A stretch of 24,211 nucleotides of DNA from an uncultured Porphyromonadaceae bacterium (GTDB lineage Bacteria; Bacteroidota; Bacteroidia; Bacteroidales; Muribaculaceae): positions 1 through 24,211 of the forward strand of contig URZG01000007.1 of NCBI GenBank assembly GCA_900552325.1, given 5' to 3'. This document shows, piece after piece, positions 21,137 to 24,211 of the stretch (its first letter is position 1; every line of letters begins with the position of its first letter). The notes below the pieces were generated by a model. The model was not told the origin of the DNA. It ran no database searches and saw only the letters and a list, made by a program, of their open reading frames with translations. A program made the position numbers and the translations under genes.

Positions 21137-24100
21137 ATGGCGAGAACTAAAATAAGTAAAATAGCGAAAGACCTCAACATCAGCCTGTCAACTGCTGTTG
21201 AGTTCCTTCAGAAGAAGGATATCACCGTCGACGACAACCCCAACGCAAGGATTGACGACGATGTGGTGGATATTCTCGTGAAGGAATTCCAACCCGACAA
21301 AGACCTCAAAAGCAAATCAGAACAGTTCTCGTCAGAACGCGCGCAGCAGCGCGAGAAATCGCGCCCGGCGAAAGCTGAACCCGAGGAGATCAGACTCCCC
21401 TCCGAACAGAGCAAGCTCAAGATCGTGGGCAAGATCGAACTCGATAAAAAGGGAAATCCCGTAGCCCCGAAACCTGCGCCTGCTCCCGCACCCGCTCCGG
21501 CTCCTGTCGCAGCGGCTCCGGCTCCTGCACCCGCTCCCGAGGCTGCTCCCGCGCGCCCTGCGGAGGAGGTACGTCCCGTGGCACAGCCTGCCGCCGAAGA
21601 ACCCAAACCTGCCGTAAAGGAGCCGGCTCCCGCCAAAGCTCCCGAAGCCGCCAAGAAGGAAGCCGTCAGGGAGGAGGAGGCCAAGCCTGCAGTCGCTGAG
21701 GTGAAGCCTGCGCAGCCCGCACCCGCCCCGGCACAGAAGCCTGCCGCGCCCGTCGCAGCCCCCGCGGAGACCCCCGCGCCAAAGGTTGCCGCGCCTGCCA
21801 CTACTGCCCAACAGCATAACCAACCCGAACAGACATCACAGTTGAAAACAGAATCCAAAACTGAAGAAGCCGAAGTGTTCACGCTGGGACTCCCCAAGGA
21901 TCGTCCGACAATCAACGTCATCGGCAAAATCGACCTTTCCACCATCAACCAGACTACCCGCCCCAAAAAGAAAACAAAAGAGGAGCGGCGTAACGAACGC
22001 ATTGCCAAAGCCCGCGAGAACCAGGGTGGCAACGCACAGGGTGGCGAAGGACGCCAGAAACGCAAACGCATCGGCTCGAAGGAGAAAATCGACATCGAGA
22101 AGACCGCCCAGCAGAACGACAAGAATTCCCACGGCCGCGGCAACGGTGGCGGTGGCAATAACAACGGCCAGGGTGGCGGTCGCCGCGACGGCCGCGGCGG
22201 CAACAATGCCCGCGGCAACCGCCGTGGCGCTCCTCAGCACACCGAGGTCAACGAGGAGGATGTGCAGAAGCAGGTAAAGGAGGTGCTCGCCCGCCTCACC
22301 GCCAAGGACAAGGGGCAGAAGAAGGGCGTGAAGTGGCGCAAGGAGAAGCGCGAGGCTATGGCCGAGCGTGAACGCGAAGCCGCCGCAGCCCAGGCCGCCG
22401 AATCGAAGGTGCTCAAGCTCACCGAATTCGTTACGGCCAACGACCTCGCCTCGATGATGGATGTGCCCATCACCAAGGTTATCGGCACCTGCATGAATCT
22501 CGGTGTGATGGTATCCATCAACCAGCGTCTCGACGCCGAGACCATCAATATCGTGGCCGAGGAATTCGGCTTCAAGACGGAATTCGTCTCCGCTGAGGTG
22601 GTGGAGGCCATCACCCAGGAGGAGGACAAGGAGGAAGACCTCATGCCCCGTCCGCCGATCGTGACCGTCATGGGCCATGTGGACCACGGTAAGACCTCGC
22701 TCCTCGACTACATCCGCAAGGCCAACGTGATCGCAGGCGAGGCCGGCGGCATCACCCAGCACATCGGCGCCTACCATGTGACTCTCGGCGACGGCCGCAA
22801 CATCACCTTCCTCGACACCCCGGGCCACGAGGCCTTCACCGCCATGCGTGCCCGAGGCGCCAAAGTCACCGACCTCTGTATCATCATCGTGGCCGCCGAC
22901 GACGATGTGATGCCGCAGACCGTGGAGGCCATCAACCACGCCTCCGCCGCAGGTGTGCCCATCGTTTTCGCGATCAACAAGATAGACAAACCCGCCGCCA
23001 ACCCCGACAAGATCAAGGAGGAGCTCGCCCAGATGAACTACCTCGTGGAGGAATGGGGCGGCAAATACCAGAGCCAGGATATCTCGGCCAAGAAGGGTCT
23101 GGGCGTGGAGGAGCTGCTCGACAAGGTGCTCCTCGAAGCCGAGCTGCTCGAACTCAAGGCCAACCCCAACCGCAACGCCACAGGCTCGATCATCGAGTCG
23201 TCGCTCGACAAGGGACGCGGTTACGTGGCCACCGTGCTGGTGCAGAACGGTACGCTCCGTCAGGGCGACATCATCCTCGCCGGTACGCATTACGGCAAGA
23301 TCAAGGCCATGTTCAACGAGCGCAACCAGCGCATCAAAGAGGCCGGTCCCGCCGAGCCCGCGCTGATCCTCGGTCTTGACGGCGCCCCCACCGCAGGTGA
23401 TACCTTCACCGTGCTCGACTCCGAGCAGGAAGCCCGCGAGATCGCCAACAAGCGCCAGCAGCTGCAGCGCGAGCTGGGTCTGCGCACCTCCAAGCGCCTC
23501 ACCCTCGACGACATCGCGCGCCGTCAGGCTCTCGGCTCGTTCAAGGAGCTCAACATCATCGTCAAGGGCGACGTCGACGGCTCCATCGAGGCCCTCTCCG
23601 ACTCCCTCATCAAGCTCTCCACCCCCGAGGTACAGGTCAACGTGCTCCATAAGGCCGTCGGCGAGATCTCGGAGAGCGACGTCACTCTCGCCGCCGCTTC
23701 CGATGCCATCATCATCGGCTTCCAGGTGCGTCCCTCGCAGGCCGCACGCCGCGAGGCCGAGCGCGAAGGTGTCGAAATCCGTCTCTACTCCGTCATCTAC
23801 CAGGCCATCGAGGAGGTCAAGGACGCCATGGCCGGCATGCTCGCCCCCGAAGTCAAGGAGGAGATCACCGGTACCGCCGAAGTGCTCGAGACCTACAAGA
23901 TCTCCAAAGTCGGCACCATCGCCGGCGCCCTCGTGCGCGAAGGCAAAATCAAGCGCGGCTCCAAGGTGCGCCTCATCCGCGACGGTATCGTGCGCTACAC
24001 CGGCGACCTCGGCTCCCTCAAGCGCTTCAAGGACGACGCCAAGGAGGTTGTCGCCGGCCTCGAGTGCGGTCTCTCCATCCAGGGTTACAACGACATCCAG

Positions 24101-24154
24101 GTGGGCGACCTCATCGAAGGTTACGAAGAGATCGAAGTGGCCCGCGCCCTCTGA
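21137..24154 (+). CDS. infB: translation initiation factor IF-2
   Basis: A 1005-residue protein. The N-terminal IF2_N domain (MARTKISKIAKDLNISLSTAVEFLQKK) is followed by a long Ala/Pro-rich linker (about 110-235) and a Gly/Arg/Asn-rich basic region (about 290-370). The second IF2_N-like domain is LKLTEFVTANDLASMMDVP. The GTPase domain has G1 GHVDHGKTS (513-521), G3 DTPGH (560-564) and G4 NKID (614-617). Domains II-IV end with the fMet-tRNA-binding region (EVLETYKISKVGTIAGALVREG). IF-2 brings initiator tRNA to the 30S subunit and promotes subunit joining. The length is typical of Bacteroidales IF-2. Codon use in the GTPase half is strongly biased, as for a highly expressed gene. Confidence 0.98.
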   Translation: MARTKISKIAKDLNISLSTAVEFLQKKDITVDDNPNARIDDDVVDILVKEFQPDKDLKSKSEQFSSERAQQREKSRPAKAEPEEIRLPSEQSKLKIVGKIELDKKGNPVAPKPAPAPAPAPAPVAAAPAPAPAPEAAPARPAEEVRPVAQPAAEEPKPAVKEPAPAKAPEAAKKEAVREEEAKPAVAEVKPAQPAPAPAQKPAAPVAAPAETPAPKVAAPATTAQQHNQPEQTSQLKTESKTEEAEVFTLGLPKDRPTINVIGKIDLSTINQTTRPKKKTKEERRNERIAKARENQGGNAQGGEGRQKRKRIGSKEKIDIEKTAQQNDKNSHGRGNGGGGNNNGQGGGRRDGRGGNNARGNRRGAPQHTEVNEEDVQKQVKEVLARLTAKDKGQKKGVKWRKEKREAMAEREREAAAAQAAESKVLKLTEFVTANDLASMMDVPITKVIGTCMNLGVMVSINQRLDAETINIVAEEFGFKTEFVSAEVVEAITQEEDKEEDLMPRPPIVTVMGHVDHGKTSLLDYIRKANVIAGEAGGITQHIGAYHVTLGDGRNITFLDTPGHEAFTAMRARGAKVTDLCIIIVAADDDVMPQTVEAINHASAAGVPIVFAINKIDKPAANPDKIKEELAQMNYLVEEWGGKYQSQDISAKKGLGVEELLDKVLLEAELLELKANPNRNATGSIIESSLDKGRGYVATVLVQNGTLRQGDIILAGTHYGKIKAMFNERNQRIKEAGPAEPALILGLDGAPTAGDTFTVLDSEQEAREIANKRQQLQRELGLRTSKRLTLDDIARRQALGSFKELNIIVKGDVDGSIEALSDSLIKLSTPEVQVNVLHKAVGEISESDVTLAAASDAIIIGFQVRPSQAARREAEREGVEIRLYSVIYQAIEEVKDAMAGMLAPEVKEEITGTAEVLETYKISKVGTIAGALVREGKIKRGSKVRLIRDGIVRYTGDLGSLKRFKDDAKEVVAGLECGLSIQGYNDIQVGDLIEGYEEIEVARAL

Positions 24155-24194
24155 TCCCCGCGCCCCTACCTCTTATCCCTAAACATTGGCAGGC

Positions 24195-24211
24195 TGAGCC
24201 GTTTCGGCTCA
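24195..24211 (+). terminator. hairpin after infB, cut by the window end
   Basis: TGAGCCG (24195-24201), TTT loop, CGGCTCA (24205-24211): a perfect 7-bp stem 40 nt after the infB stop. A following T run would confirm a terminator but lies outside the window. Confidence 0.6.

Noticed and set aside
21836..23650. 604-codon minus-strand frame opposite infB
   Set aside because: Gly/Val/Leu-rich mirror of a GTPase gene with strong codon bias; no independent signals.
1..24211. CRISPR arrays, rRNA or tRNA genes, IS transposases
   Set aside because: No spaced direct-repeat array, no rRNA-like segment, no tRNA arm/CCA pattern and no transposase motif were seen; the GCCTCTT tract is a head-to-tail microsatellite, not CRISPR.

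Overview
The window looks like a chromosomal segment of a GC-rich gut Bacteroidales bacterium, most likely Muribaculaceae-like; the family is inferred. Nearly every transcription unit starts at a Bacteroidetes-type promoter (-7 box TAnnTTTG, sometimes with a -33 TTTG about 19-20 nt upstream). Shine-Dalgarno sites are not conspicuous. Housekeeping genes rimP-nusA-infB close the right end, and the NusA and IF-2 proteins have the long acidic or Ala/Pro-rich extensions usual in this phylum.

Left region (1-3800) is rearranged. A small multidrug resistance (SMR) gene is cut in two: the C-terminal 85 codons lie on + at 56-313 and the first 22 codons lie on - at 1349-1284, with short inverted copies of TGCnTCGGCAA at both junctions. 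Inverting the segment between them would rebuild a 107-residue SMR protein followed by the GNAT acetyltransferase gene (369-905). Next to it a hipB-hipA toxin-antitoxin pair (1477-2957, -) is flanked by an exact 21-bp direct repeat (1446-1466 and 3061-3081). The repeat duplicates the 3' end of the adjacent B3/B4-domain gene, so hipBA looks like a cassette inserted in that gene's tail.

3888-6290 (-) encodes an exported (alpha/alpha)6-type glycoside hydrolase with a C-terminal carbohydrate-binding-like domain, under its own promoter.

6503-11537 (-) is the most unusual part: six genes including a recognisable phage portal protein and an HK97-fold/SU10-like major capsid protein. No terminase, tail, lysis, integrase or replication gene is present, and host-type promoters drive the block. 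The capsid protein has an apparent N-terminal transmembrane helix, and a strong terminator follows the capsid gene. It looks like a capsid-portal remnant or a domesticated module embedded between host genes.

11538-12413 has no convincing protein gene but contains divergent promoters, a strong hairpin and a terminator. This suggests a stand-alone transcript of about 490 nt.

12414-17392 (+) is an export operon: TolC-family outer membrane protein, HlyD-type membrane fusion protein and two ABC-2 type permeases, with no ATPase gene beside them. It is followed by a stand-alone receiver-domain protein (17719-18123), a heptanucleotide tandem repeat (18199-18250), a six-TM channel-like protein with a non-canonical selectivity filter (18304-19161), and then rimP (19229-19693), nusA (19719-21059) and infB (21137-24154). 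An inverted repeat that may be the infB terminator is cut by the window end.
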